Shown here piece after piece: positions 9,280-18,274 of a stretch of DNA of 57,313 nt; positions within the stretch are counted from its first letter, which is position 1; each line of letters starts with the position of its first letter. This DNA is from Clostridiaceae bacterium (lineage in GTDB: Bacteria; Bacillota; Clostridia; Lachnospirales; Lachnospiraceae): contig CAJSZV010000029.1 in NCBI GenBank assembly GCA_910574345.1, positions 1-57,313 of the forward strand, written 5' to 3'. Made by a program: the position numbers and the translations under genes. The notes under the pieces were generated by a model. That model was given only the letters and a program-made list of their open reading frames with translations. It did not search any database and was not told the origin of the DNA.

Positions 9280-10461
9280 ATGTTATATCAGTCATTTTTA
9301 ATTAAATATGCGGAGATCGGGACAAAAGGAAAGAACCGGTATCTTTTTGAGGACGCCCTCATGAAGCAGATCCGTCATGCCTTAAAAGAGGTGGAAGGGG
9401 ATTTTGCAGTAACGAAAGAGATAGGCCGGATCTATGTGAAAGCAGACGGGGAGTACGATTATGAAGATGTTATCGAGGCGCTCAAAAGAGTGTTCGGCAT
9501 CGCCTGGATCTGCCCCATGTTCCAGACTTCGGACCGGGATTTTGAAAGCGTGAAGAGGGAATTGGTGGATTATGTGAGACAGGTATACCCGTCACAGAAT
9601 ATGACCTTCAAGGTGGATTCCAGAAGGGCGGACAAAAAGTATCCCCTTACTTCCGAGGAGATGAACCGGAATCTGGGGGAGGCCGTGCTTATGGCCTATC
9701 CGGAGATGAAAGTGGATGTACATCATCCTCAGGTTATGCTCCATGTGGAAGTGCGGACTGTTGTCAATATCTATTCCCTGATGATACCGGGGCCGGGAGG
9801 AATGCCTGTGGGCACCAACGGGAAGGCCATGCTTTTGCTGTCCGGCGGCATCGACAGTCCTGTGGCCGGCTATATGATCGCCAAGAGGGGCGTGAAGATT
9901 GAGGCTGTTTATTTTCATGCGCCGCCCTATACCAGTGAAAGAGCAAAACAGAAAGTGGTGGACCTTGCAAAACTGGTCTCCCGGTATGCAGGTCCCATAA
10001 GACTTCATGTGGTTAATTTTACAGATATTCAGCTGTATATCTATGAGCAGTGTCCCCATGAAGAGCTGACCATTATTATGCGCCGCTATATGATGCGGAT
10101 TGCCCAGATGATCGGCGGGGAGACGGGATGCCTGGCGCTGATTACGGGAGAGAGCATCGGGCAGGTGGCATCCCAGACTGTCCAGTCTCTGGCTGCCACC
10201 AATGAGGTGTGCACCATGCCCGTATTCCGCCCGGTCATCGGTTTTGACAAGCAGGAGATCGTGGATATTGCGGAGAAAATCAATACTTATGACACATCCA
10301 TTCAGCCCTATGAGGACTGCTGTACCATCTTTGTGGCAAAGCACCCGGTAACCAAGCCCAATGTGAAGGTGATCCGCCATTCGGAGGAGAAGTTGGAGGA
10401 GCAGATTGAGAAGATGGTAAAGACGGCTGTGGAGGAGAGAAAAGAGATCATGTGCCGGTAA
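9280..10461 (+). CDS. thiI: tRNA 4-thiouridine synthase ThiI
   Basis: Adenylates U8 of tRNA and inserts sulfur to form s4U; may also act in thiamine thiazole synthesis. 393 aa: a THUMP RNA-binding region occupies the N-terminal third, and the PP-loop ATPase motif LLLSGGIDSPVAG is near residue 186. The rhodanese extension of the E. coli enzyme is absent, as in Bacillus-type ThiI. Encoded directly after the cysteine desulfurase that probably feeds it. Confidence 0.94.
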   Translation: MLYQSFLIKYAEIGTKGKNRYLFEDALMKQIRHALKEVEGDFAVTKEIGRIYVKADGEYDYEDVIEALKRVFGIAWICPMFQTSDRDFESVKRELVDYVRQVYPSQNMTFKVDSRRADKKYPLTSEEMNRNLGEAVLMAYPEMKVDVHHPQVMLHVEVRTVVNIYSLMIPGPGGMPVGTNGKAMLLLSGGIDSPVAGYMIAKRGVKIEAVYFHAPPYTSERAKQKVVDLAKLVSRYAGPIRLHVVNFTDIQLYIYEQCPHEELTIIMRRYMMRIAQMIGGETGCLALITGESIGQVASQTVQSLAATNEVCTMPVFRPVIGFDKQEIVDIAEKINTYDTSIQPYEDCCTIFVAKHPVTKPNVKVIRHSEEKLEEQIEKMVKTAVEERKEIMCR

Positions 10462-10695
10462 CATATGGAATGATGTGCCGGGAAACAGAGCTTCATATAC
10501 GAATGGAGGTGTATTTTATGAACTGTCCATATTTGCTTTTTCCGTTGCAGAAGGCGGAATTGCTCTCATGAATCGGTTCAGGCCATTAAAGGCATATGGG
10601 TATAGAGCGGAGGCTTATTATTGTGGAAACTATAAAATCGTTATTGCATCCGGGCGGCAGGAGTGAGAGGAGAGTAAAGGACCTCCAGACATGCA
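10462..10695 (+). other. Short gap with a possible 17-codon ORF
   Basis: A strong GGAGGTG site precedes ATG at 10519, opening a 17-codon frame (MNCPYLLFPLQK...) that stops at 10572 in an ATGA overlap with another short frame. This could be a decayed small gene after thiI, a peptide, or chance. I recognise no family. Confidence 0.25.
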
Positions 10696-10731
10696 AAAAC
10701 ACGGGCACTCCAACAGGAGTGCCCGTGTTTT
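10696..10731. terminator. Bidirectional terminator between thiI and the HPr-like gene
   Basis: Perfect 16-bp stem with AAAACACGGGC at the outside and a 4-nt AACA loop. Runs of A before and T after make it work on both strands for the two convergent genes. Confidence 0.9.
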
Positions 10732-10763
10732 CGAAGCAGAAGGACGGTTCGTGCCTGTGCCGC

Positions 10764-11003
10764 TTACTTAATAATATAGGGAGAAAGCACGTCAAGAATC
10801 TCATTGACACTGCTTTCTGTCTCGGCATGGATATTCAGGTCAATGGGTTTGGAAAGATCCAGACTGAAGATGCCCATAATTGACTTTGCATCAATCACAT
10901 ATCTGCCGGACACCAGATCGAAATCAACATCAAACTTTGTCAGATCATTGACAAAAGATTTTACTTTATCAATTGAATTTAAAGAAATGCGTACTGTTTT
11001 CAT
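10764..11003 (-). CDS. HPr-like protein lacking the phosphorylatable histidine
   Basis: 79-aa protein of the HPr fold (phosphotransferase phosphocarrier family), starting MKTVRISLNSIDKVKSF. The region around SGRYVIDAKSIMGIFSLDLS matches the HPr Ser46 segment (here KSIMGIFSL), but the residue-15 histidine motif (HARPA) is replaced by NSIDKVKSF, so it cannot act as an ordinary PTS carrier. ATG at 11003 follows AAGGAGG. It is monocistronic on the minus strand, divergent from mtaB. A Crh-like regulatory role or partner binding through the Ser46 loop is an inference. Confidence 0.8.
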   Translation of the reverse strand: MKTVRISLNSIDKVKSFVNDLTKFDVDFDLVSGRYVIDAKSIMGIFSLDLSKPIDLNIHAETESSVNEILDVLSPYIIK

Positions 11004-11132
11004 GGAAAACCTCCTTAAATAATGTCTCTTTTCTATGTTCAATACTACAGACATGATGAAGAAAAGTCAATAGTGAGATTGCATGAAAAGCAATATAATA
11101 ATGTCGGGGTCAAAAAAGAAAGGATAATCAGG

Positions 11133-12509
11133 ATGAAAAAGGCGGCTTTACATAATTTGGGATGCAAGGTAAATGCTTACGAGACAGAGGCCATGGGACA
11201 GCTTCTTCAAAAGGCCGGATATGAGATTGTTCCTTTTGAAGAAGAAGCGGATGTCTATGTGATCAATACCTGTTCTGTGACCAATATAGCGGACCGCAAG
11301 TCCAGACAGATGCTGCACCGAGCGAAAAAGAAAAATCCCAAGGCAGTGGTGGTGGCAGCAGGCTGCTATGTTCAGGCAGTGGGCCAGGAATTGAAAAAGG
11401 ATTCGGCGGTTGATATTATAATCGGAAATAATAAAAAGGCGGATCTTCCCCAAATTCTTGATCATTATTTTGCACACAGGAGGATGGAGCAGGAAGAATA
11501 TCTGATTGATATCGGAAGGACCGGAGAGTACGAAGGGTTAAGTGTGAGAGAGTCGGCGGAACATACCAGAGCGTTTATGAAGATCCAGGACGGATGCAAT
11601 CAGTTTTGCAGCTACTGTATCATTCCTTACACCAGAGGGCGGGTGAGGAGCCGCAATCCCCAGGAGGTCACAGCAGAAGCGGAAGGTCTTGTAAATCGCG
11701 GCTATCAGGAGATTGTGCTGACGGGAATTCATTTAAGTTCCTATGGAATGGATTTCCCTGCGGAAATTTCAGAGAATCTTCTCAGTCTCATGGTGCGGCT
11801 GGACAAAATTTCCGGTTTAAAAAGAATGCGTCTTGGCTCTCTGGAACCGAGAATCATTACAGAGGATTTTGTAAAAACCCTGGCGGGCTTAAGAACCATC
11901 TGCCCCCATTTTCATCTGTCCCTCCAAAGCGGATGTGACCGGGTATTAAAACGAATGAACCGCCATTACACCACGGAGGAATATGAAAAGGGCTGTAAAC
12001 TTCTCAGAACCTGGTTTGAGAATCCGGCTATTACCACGGATATTATTGTAGGATTTCCCGGAGAGACAAAAGAAGAATTTGAGGAGACTCTGGATTTTGC
12101 AAAGCGCATTCGCTTCTATGAAATGCATATTTTCAAATATTCCCGCAGGGAGGGAACAAGAGCCGATAAAATGGAGAATCAGGTAGAAGAATCCGTCAAA
12201 GCTGTTCGAAGTGACATTCTGTTAAAAGAAGAAAACCGTTTATCAAAAGAGTATCGGGAGACCTTTTTGGGACAGGAGGCAGAAGTTCTTATGGAAGAAA
12301 AAACGGTTATTAACGGAATCGAATATTTGGCAGGCCACACGAAGGAATATGTGAAGGCCGCGGTTTTGTGGGATGAAGCGCTGAAAGGGAAAATGGTCAG
12401 AGGGGTGCTGAGGGAGATGATAACGGATGAGATTCTTTTCCTGGAACCTGTTCACAATAATTTTATAAATATTCCCTCTTTACGAATCACGAAAAGTAGT
12501 ATAGAATAG
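11133..12509 (+). CDS. mtaB: tRNA t6A37 methylthiotransferase MtaB
   Basis: Radical-SAM enzyme that converts t6A37 to ms2t6A37 in ANN-decoding tRNAs. 458 aa. The N-terminal UPF0004 domain has three Fe-S cysteines (LGCKVNAYE, NTCSVTN, AAGCYVQ); the radical-SAM cluster is CNQFCSYCIIPYTRGRVRSR (about residue 153); a TRAM-like domain ends the protein. LGCKVNAYETEAM is typical of MtaB rather than MiaB. ATG 11133 is chosen for its homology start and AAAGGA upstream. Confidence 0.93.
   Translation: MKKAALHNLGCKVNAYETEAMGQLLQKAGYEIVPFEEEADVYVINTCSVTNIADRKSRQMLHRAKKKNPKAVVVAAGCYVQAVGQELKKDSAVDIIIGNNKKADLPQILDHYFAHRRMEQEEYLIDIGRTGEYEGLSVRESAEHTRAFMKIQDGCNQFCSYCIIPYTRGRVRSRNPQEVTAEAEGLVNRGYQEIVLTGIHLSSYGMDFPAEISENLLSLMVRLDKISGLKRMRLGSLEPRIITEDFVKTLAGLRTICPHFHLSLQSGCDRVLKRMNRHYTTEEYEKGCKLLRTWFENPAITTDIIVGFPGETKEEFEETLDFAKRIRFYEMHIFKYSRREGTRADKMENQVEESVKAVRSDILLKEENRLSKEYRETFLGQEAEVLMEEKTVINGIEYLAGHTKEYVKAAVLWDEALKGKMVRGVLREMITDEILFLEPVHNNFINIPSLRITKSSIE
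12479..12507 (+). promoter_or_regulatory. Putative promoter for ireB
   Basis: TTTACG (12479-12484), 17-nt spacer, TAGAAT (12502-12507), overlapping the 3' end of mtaB, 30 nt before the ireB start. Confidence 0.45.
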
Positions 12510-12537
12510 ATAGGAACAGTAAAGGACGTGAGGGCAC

Positions 12538-12798
12538 ATGGGCGATATTCATAATACACAGTTTTTCAGAACAGTACAAGATAATACCATGGATGTAAGC
12601 CAGGTTTTGGAACAGGTGTATGAAGCCCTGACCGAAAAAGGGTATAATCCGGTGAATCAGATCGTGGGTTATATTATGTCTGGAGATCCAACTTATATTA
12701 CCAGCCATAAGAACGCCAGAAGTCTCATTATGAAAGTGGAACGTGATGAGATTCTGGAGGAGCTTCTGTCTGTGTATATTCATGCAAGATTAAGGTAG
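12538..12798 (+). CDS. ireB: IreB-family regulatory phosphoprotein (YrzL/UPF0297)
   Basis: 86-aa protein of the UPF0297 family. The Enterococcus member IreB is phosphorylated by the PASTA kinase IreK and modulates envelope-stress responses. The conserved core DNTMDVSQVLEQVYEALTEK and SGDPTYITSHKNAR is intact. It opens the ireB-ruvX-DUF1292 trio conserved in Firmicutes (yrzL-yrrK-yrzB in Bacillus). The 190-nt gap before ruvX carries a weak hairpin and its own promoter. Confidence 0.9.
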   Translation: MGDIHNTQFFRTVQDNTMDVSQVLEQVYEALTEKGYNPVNQIVGYIMSGDPTYITSHKNARSLIMKVERDEILEELLSVYIHARLR

Positions 12799-12899
12799 AC
12801 GTGTAAAGTACCATAAGAAGACTGTCAGGTTTTGCCGTCTTTGGCGGATCTGGCAGTTCTGTTATATCTGAAAAAGTTCCAGGTGGGAAGCCAGCTGGA

Positions 12900-12927
12900 T
12901 TGTTACTGATGTACTTAAAAGTATAAT
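12900..12927 (+). promoter_or_regulatory. Putative promoter for ruvX
   Basis: TTGTTA (12900-12905), 16-nt spacer, consensus TATAAT (12922-12927), upstream of the ruvX start. Confidence 0.55.
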
Positions 12928-12988
12928 TAAGAGAGGACAGATGCAAGGCTTTGTCGGACAAGGCTCTTTTGGCGTGAGGGAAATCGAA

Positions 12989-13438
12989 TTGAGAATTATG
13001 GGCTTGGATTTTGGGTCGAAAACTGTGGGAGTGGCTGTCTGTGACCCTCTGGGACTTACTGCCCAGGCACTGGAGACGGTTACAAGAAAGGAAGAGAACA
13101 AACTGCGTCAGACGTGTCAGCGGATTGAGGCGCTGATTCGGGAATATGAGATTACAACCATTATTTTGGGTTATCCTAAAAATATGGATGATTCCATCGG
13201 GGAACGTGCAAAAAAGACCGAGGAGTTTAAGGAGATGCTGGAAAGAAGAACCAATCTTCCTGTAATTTTATGGGACGAGCGTCTGACCACCATAGAGGCG
13301 GATGAGATTCTGAGAGAAAGCGGTGTGCCCAGAGGAGAGAGAAAAAAGGTTATCGACAAAGTGGCAGCCGGAATTATTCTCCAGAGCTATCTTGACGCCT
13401 TGCAGTCAGAAAGAAAAAAGGAGCATATCAATGAATGA
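12989..13438 (+). CDS. ruvX: RuvX/YqgF RNase H-fold nuclease
   Basis: Putative Holliday junction resolvase or pre-16S rRNA maturation nuclease. 149 aa from a TTG start giving MRIMGLDFGSKTVGVA, the usual family N-terminus; GTGAGGGA lies 7 nt upstream. Catalytic acidic residues are in LDFGSKTVGVA, in WDERLTT (about residue 96) and in the C-terminal helix (IDKVAAGIILQSYLD). It overlaps the next gene by 8 nt, indicating translational coupling. Confidence 0.92.
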   Translation: MRIMGLDFGSKTVGVAVCDPLGLTAQALETVTRKEENKLRQTCQRIEALIREYEITTIILGYPKNMDDSIGERAKKTEEFKEMLERRTNLPVILWDERLTTIEADEILRESGVPRGERKKVIDKVAAGIILQSYLDALQSERKKEHINE

Positions 13439-13709
13439 GGAGAAAATGATCACACTCACCACCCCGGAAGGGGAGCAGGTGGATTTTTATGTTCTGGAGG
13501 AAACCAGAATCAGCGGTATGAATTACCTATTAGTTACGGATGCGGCGGAGGACGAGGAAGAGGGCGAATGCTACATTTTAAAGGACCGGTCAAAGCCGGA
13601 GGAAGAGGATGCCGTCTATGAATTCGTGGATGATGACGATGAGATGGATTATCTTTTTAAGATATTCACGGAACTGACGGAAGACATGGATCTGGATTTA
13701 AAGAAATAA
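13431..13709 (+). CDS. DUF1292 acidic protein (YrzB family)
   Basis: 92-aa strongly acidic protein (ITLTTPEGEQVDFYVLEE..., DDDDEMDYLF) of the DUF1292 family, function unknown. Its ATG overlaps the ruvX end, as in the conserved yrzL-yrrK-yrzB arrangement. No signal peptide or membrane segment is seen. Confidence 0.88.
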   Translation: MNEEKMITLTTPEGEQVDFYVLEETRISGMNYLLVTDAAEDEEEGECYILKDRSKPEEEDAVYEFVDDDDEMDYLFKIFTELTEDMDLDLKK

Positions 13710-13770
13710 AGCCGCAAAACAGCGGGAGAGAATCAAAAGAAAAGGCAGCAGATAAAAAGAGGGTCGTAAG

Positions 13771-14235
13771 ATGAAGCAGGAATTATTTAAACAGATGCTA
13801 AAGGAAAAAGGACTGAAAGTCACGGCACAGCGGATGCTGATGCTTGAAATCATGGCAGGCCATCCGGGAGAGCATCTTACGGCGGAAGAGATTTTCGATC
13901 TGGCCAGACAGAGTTATCCTGAGATCGGTCTGGCGACGATCTACCGTGCACTGCAGGTCATGGTGGAGCTGCATATTATTGATAAACTGAATTTTGATGA
14001 TGGATTTGCCAGATATGAGCTGGGACAGGAAATGGGAAGTGAGAGACACCACCATCATCATGCTATCTGTATGGAATGTAAAACCGTATTTTCCTTAGAA
14101 GAAGATTTGCTTGGCGGCCTGGAGCAGAACTTGATGGAGCGTCTTGGTTTTCAGGTGACGGACCATGAGGTGAAGCTCTATGGATATTGTCAGGCGTGCA
14201 GGATAAAACAACAAAAATCGGAGGTATTAGATTGA
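13771..14235 (+). CDS. Fur-family transcriptional repressor
   Basis: 154-aa Fur-family metalloregulator (Fur, Zur or PerR). Winged helix in the N-terminal 80 residues (GLKVTAQRMLMLEIM, IGLATIYRALQVM). Metal site with five consecutive His (ERHHHHHAICMEC, about residue 95) and structural zinc cysteines CMEC and CQAC. The last four bases overlap the RNase J start (TTGA), so the two are co-translated. The metal cannot be assigned from sequence alone. Confidence 0.92.
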   Translation: MKQELFKQMLKEKGLKVTAQRMLMLEIMAGHPGEHLTAEEIFDLARQSYPEIGLATIYRALQVMVELHIIDKLNFDDGFARYELGQEMGSERHHHHHAICMECKTVFSLEEDLLGGLEQNLMERLGFQVTDHEVKLYGYCQACRIKQQKSEVLD

Positions 14236-15911
14236 GACAGCAAAGTAAAAAACAGAATCAGAACGCAAAAGTAAAAATTATCCCCCTGGGGGGACTTGAA
14301 CAGATCGGAATGAATATCACAGCCATCGAATATGAGGACAGTATTATTGTCATAGACTGTGGACTGGCCTTTCCCAGTGATGATATGCTGGGAATTGATC
14401 TGTGCATTCCTGATATCACATATTTAAAAGAAAACATTGAAAAGGTCAAGGGATTTGTCATTACTCACGGCCATGAGGATCATATCGGCGCACTTCCTTA
14501 TATACTGCAGCAGATCAATGTGCCCGTATACGGAACGAAACTGACTGTGGCTCTGATTGAGAATAAATTAAAAGAGCACAATCTGGTAAAGACCACCAAG
14601 AGAAAAGTGGTGAAACACGGACAGTCCATTAATCTGGGATGTTTCCGTATCGAATTCATCAAAACCAACCACAGCATTGCGGATGCGTCTGCTCTGGCTA
14701 TCTTCACACCGGCAGGGATTCTCCTTCATACGGGAGATTTTAAGATTGATTACACGCCTGTATTTGGGGAGTCAGCGGATCTGCAAAGGTTTGCAGAACT
14801 TGGAAAAAAGGGAGTTCTGGCTCTGATGTGCGACAGTACCAACGCTCTGCGGGCTGGATTTACTCCTTCAGAGCGGACGGTAGGCAAGACTTTCGACGGC
14901 ATTTTTTCCGAGCATAAGAACAGCAGAATTATCGTTGCAACCTTTGCATCCAATGTGGACCGGGTGCAGCAGATTATCAATTCCGCATATAAGTACGGAC
15001 GGAAAGTGGTGGTGGAAGGCCGCAGTATGGTCAATGTCATCGGAACGGCCAGTGAACTGGGTTATATTAAGATCCCTGAGGGAACGCTGATCGACATTGA
15101 TCATCTGAAAAATTATCCCGATGAGAAGACGGTTCTCATCACAACAGGGAGCCAGGGAGAGTCCATGGCCGCACTGTCCAGAATGGCTTCCAGCATTCAC
15201 AAAAAGGTGTCCATTAAACCTGGAGACGTGGTGATCTTCAGCTCCAACCCGATTCCCGGCAATGAGAAGGCTGTGTCCAAGGTGATCAATGAGCTTTCCA
15301 TCAAGGGGGCGGAGGTGATTTTCCAGGATACCCATGTATCCGGCCATGCCTGTCAGGAAGAGATTAAGCTGATCTATTCCCTGACGCATCCCAAGTATGC
15401 CCTGCCCGTTCATGGAGAGTACCGCCATCTCATGGCACAGAAAGGAATCGCCCAGTCCATGGGTATTCCCAAAGAGAATATCCTGCTCATGTCTTCCGGC
15501 GATGTGGTGGAATTGTCTGAGGATCAGTGCAGAGTAGTGGACCATGTACAGGCCGGAGCCATTCTGGTTGACGGTCTGGGTGTGGGAGATGTGGGAAATA
15601 TTGTGCTGAGGGATAGACAGAACCTGGCGCAGAATGGTATTATAATTGTGGTGCTGACTCTGGAAAAATACAGCAACCAGCTTTTGGCCGGTCCGGATAT
15701 CGTATCCAGGGGATTTGTGTATGTAAGGGAATCCGAGGATCTTCTGGAGGAGGCCAGACACGTGGTGGAGGAGGCAGTCTGCGATTGTCTGGACCGCCGT
15801 GTCAGCGACTGGGGGAAGATTAAGAATATTATCAGAGACAGCTTAAGTGATTTTCTGTGGAAGAAGATGAAGAGGAATCCCATGATACTTCCGATTATTA
15901 TGGAGGTGTAG
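14232..15911 (+). CDS. rnj: Ribonuclease J
   Basis: Beta-CASP metallo-beta-lactamase ribonuclease with 5'-3' exo- and endonuclease activity in mRNA decay and rRNA maturation. 559 aa. Zinc motif THGHEDHIGALP (about residue 77), HTGDFKIDYTP (about 166), beta-CASP motifs including TTGSQGE and the PVHGEYRHL histidine. TTG at 14232 is chosen because CGGAGGT lies just upstream and the start overlaps the fur stop. Confidence 0.94.
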   Translation: MRQQSKKQNQNAKVKIIPLGGLEQIGMNITAIEYEDSIIVIDCGLAFPSDDMLGIDLCIPDITYLKENIEKVKGFVITHGHEDHIGALPYILQQINVPVYGTKLTVALIENKLKEHNLVKTTKRKVVKHGQSINLGCFRIEFIKTNHSIADASALAIFTPAGILLHTGDFKIDYTPVFGESADLQRFAELGKKGVLALMCDSTNALRAGFTPSERTVGKTFDGIFSEHKNSRIIVATFASNVDRVQQIINSAYKYGRKVVVEGRSMVNVIGTASELGYIKIPEGTLIDIDHLKNYPDEKTVLITTGSQGESMAALSRMASSIHKKVSIKPGDVVIFSSNPIPGNEKAVSKVINELSIKGAEVIFQDTHVSGHACQEEIKLIYSLTHPKYALPVHGEYRHLMAQKGIAQSMGIPKENILLMSSGDVVELSEDQCRVVDHVQAGAILVDGLGVGDVGNIVLRDRQNLAQNGIIIVVLTLEKYSNQLLAGPDIVSRGFVYVRESEDLLEEARHVVEEAVCDCLDRRVSDWGKIKNIIRDSLSDFLWKKMKRNPMILPIIMEV

Positions 15912-15981
15912 CAGGTTGCGAGACCTTTCATAAGGGTTCGGTACTTTCATGGCAGCAGAGATAAAAAGAGGAAGGCAGAGT

Positions 15982-16392
15982 ATGAGTAACACGACGAATG
16001 AGATCAATAAAGTAACAGGTACAATTATCAGGGTGTCATGGAAGTTAATCGTCTATGCTTTGGTGATTCTTCTCTTATATGAGGGAGTTACCAGAGGATA
16101 TGAGTTTGGGCACGATATTTTTTATTCGTCAGGCATGGCTTCCAAGCCCGGAATTGATATGCGGGTAACCATCGGAGACGGGGAAAAAGTGGCGGATATC
16201 GGGGCGGCCCTGGAGAGAGGCGGCCTTATAAAAAGTAAGTATGCTTTTTTGATTCAGAGTATTTTTTATGATTATGGAGGAGAGGAACACCCGGTGGAGG
16301 CGGGGACCTATATTCTGAATAATTCCATGACTTCCAAGGAGATCATACTGACTCTCAGGGACGGCGTGGAGAAAGAGGATGCAGAGGAATGA
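15982..16392 (+). CDS. Short MltG/YceG-like membrane protein
   Basis: 136 aa with one transmembrane segment (about residues 18-36: KLIVYALVILLLYEG) and an extracellular stretch resembling the LysM-like first half of MltG (VTIGDGEKVADIGAALERGGLIKSKYAFLI... VEAGTYILNNSMTSKEII). The catalytic half of the endolytic transglycosylase, with its essential Glu, is missing, so it is not expected to cleave glycan. It occupies the place of yrrL (mltG) next to trmR and overlaps trmR by ATGA. Confidence 0.75.
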   Translation: MSNTTNEINKVTGTIIRVSWKLIVYALVILLLYEGVTRGYEFGHDIFYSSGMASKPGIDMRVTIGDGEKVADIGAALERGGLIKSKYAFLIQSIFYDYGGEEHPVEAGTYILNNSMTSKEIILTLRDGVEKEDAEE

Positions 16393-17045
16393 TCGTAAAC
16401 GAGAGAATCAGAGATTATCTTCATTCCCTGGAATCTGATGAGGGAGAATTATGTGACAGGATCGCCAGGGAAGCCAGGGCGCAGGATATTCCGATCATAA
16501 AAAAAGAGACAGCGGCGCTGTTGAAAACATTAGTGGCAGCAAAACGGCCTGGGGCGATTCTGGAAGTGGGAACCGCCGTGGGCTATTCTGCTTTATTGAT
16601 GGCAGGGGTGATGCCGCCTTCCTGTAAGATTACAACCATTGAAAAGTATGCTCCCCGCATAAGGGCAGCCAGGGAGAATTTCAGGGAAGCGTCTATGGAA
16701 GAGAGGATTGTGCTTTTGGAAGGAGATGCAGAGGAGATTCTTCCGAAGCTAAAGGGGCCCTACGATTTTATTTTTATGGATGCAGCCAAGGGACAGTATA
16801 TTCACTGGCTTCCGGTGATATTAGGATTGATGCCTGAGGGCGGCATGTTGTTTTCCGACAATGTGCTTCAGGACGGCAGTATCGTCCAGTCCCGGTACGG
16901 TGTGGAACGGAGAGACAGAACCATTCACAGCAGGATGAGAGAATATCTGTATACATTAAAGCACATGGAGGGCCTTGAGAGCGCCGTGATTCCCATAGGG
17001 GACGGAGCTGCTGTCAGTGTGCGCACAGAAAGGAAGATAGGATGA
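16389..17045 (+). CDS. trmR: tRNA 5-hydroxyuridine methyltransferase TrmR (YrrM)
   Basis: Class I SAM O-methyltransferase, 218 aa, of the caffeoyl-CoA OMT-like family to which Bacillus TrmR belongs. Motif I ILEVGTAVGYSALLM (about residue 57); metal/substrate region FIFMDAAKGQY and FSDNVLQDG. Known family role: methylates 5-hydroxyuridine to 5-methoxyuridine at tRNA position 34. The next gene is the U32 peptidase-like hydroxylase that makes the substrate, with a 4-nt ATGA overlap, which supports this role. Confidence 0.85.
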   Translation: MIVNERIRDYLHSLESDEGELCDRIAREARAQDIPIIKKETAALLKTLVAAKRPGAILEVGTAVGYSALLMAGVMPPSCKITTIEKYAPRIRAARENFREASMEERIVLLEGDAEEILPKLKGPYDFIFMDAAKGQYIHWLPVILGLMPEGGMLFSDNVLQDGSIVQSRYGVERRDRTIHSRMREYLYTLKHMEGLESAVIPIGDGAAVSVRTERKIG

Positions 17046-18274
17046 GAAAGACGGAGTTACTGATGCCTGCAGGAAGTCCGGATGTGTTAAAGACTGCAGT
17101 GGTATACGGAGCGGACGCAGTGTACATCGGCGGGGAGGCATTTGGCCTTCGGGCAAAAGCCCATAATTTTTCTCTGGAGGAGATGAAAGAAGGCATCCGA
17201 TTTGCCCATGAAAGAGGGGTAAAAGTGTATGTCACCGCCAACATTCTGGCCCACAACCAGGATTTAAAAGGGGTGGAAGAATATTTTCAGGAATTAAAGG
17301 AAGTAAGGCCTGATGCTCTGATTATATCAGACCCAGGGGTGTTTGTGACTGCCAGGAGGATTCTGCCGGAGGTGGATCTGCATATCAGCACCCAGGCCAA
17401 CAATACCAATTACGGAACATACAAGTTCTGGCATGACCTGGGAGCCAGGAGGGTGGTGTCAGCCAGGGAACTGTCTCTGGAGGAGATAAAGGAGATCAGA
17501 AACCATATACCTGACGATATGGAGATCGAGACATTTGTCCATGGAGCCATGTGTATTTCCTACTCAGGAAGGTGTCTGTTAAGCAACTTTCTGACCGGAA
17601 GGGACGCCAACCAGGGTTCCTGTACCCATCCCTGCCGCTGGAAATATGCTCTTATGGAGGAGACCAGGCCGGGAGAGTATATGCCTGTCTATGAAAATGA
17701 CAGAGGTACGTTTATTTTTAACTCCAAGGATCTGTGCATGGTGGAGCATATACCGGAACTTTTGGAGGCAGGCATTGACAGCTTTAAGATAGAGGGGCGC
17801 ATGAAGACGGCTCTCTATGTGGCCACAGTGGCCAGGGCTTACCGAAAGGCCATAGACGATTACAGGGAGAACCCGGAGATATTTGTACAGAATCTGGAAT
17901 GGTATAAAGAAGAGATCGGAAAATGCACCAACCGGGAGTTTACCACAGGATTTTTCTTCGGAAAGCCTGGAAGCGATGCCCAGATTTATAAAAGCAGCAC
18001 ATATGTAAAAAATTACACATATTTGGGAACCATAGAGGAAGTGGACGAAAGAGGATATGGACGCCTGGAACAGAAAAATAAATTTTCCGTGGGTGAGACC
18101 ATCGAAGTCATGAAGCCGGACGGACGGAATCTGTCTGCTAAGGTAAGGAGACTGTTGGATCAGGAAGGGAATGATCAGGAAAGCGCTCCCCACGCCAGAC
18201 AGATCCTGTATGCAGAACTTGATGTCCCTGTGGAAGCGTTTGATATCCTGAGACGAAAGGAAGAGAAGGCATGA
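17042..18274 (+). CDS. trhP: U32 family tRNA U34 hydroxylation protein (TrhP-like)
   Basis: 410-aa U32 "peptidase" family protein. TrhP members make 5-hydroxyuridine at tRNA position 34 from prephenate rather than act as proteases. Starts MRKTELLMPAGSPDVLKTAVVYGADAVY (family N-terminus). Cysteines in HGAMCISYSGRCLLSNFL and QGSCTHPCRW form the conserved Fe-S-type motif; SFKIEGRMK is also typical. Translationally coupled to trmR upstream and ydcF downstream. Confidence 0.87.
   Translation: MRKTELLMPAGSPDVLKTAVVYGADAVYIGGEAFGLRAKAHNFSLEEMKEGIRFAHERGVKVYVTANILAHNQDLKGVEEYFQELKEVRPDALIISDPGVFVTARRILPEVDLHISTQANNTNYGTYKFWHDLGARRVVSARELSLEEIKEIRNHIPDDMEIETFVHGAMCISYSGRCLLSNFLTGRDANQGSCTHPCRWKYALMEETRPGEYMPVYENDRGTFIFNSKDLCMVEHIPELLEAGIDSFKIEGRMKTALYVATVARAYRKAIDDYRENPEIFVQNLEWYKEEIGKCTNREFTTGFFFGKPGSDAQIYKSSTYVKNYTYLGTIEEVDERGYGRLEQKNKFSVGETIEVMKPDGRNLSAKVRRLLDQEGNDQESAPHARQILYAELDVPVEAFDILRRKEEKA

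Noticed and set aside
10804..11022. 72-codon plus-strand frame opposite the HPr-like gene
   Set aside because: Antisense shadow of a well-supported gene with a good RBS and family match.
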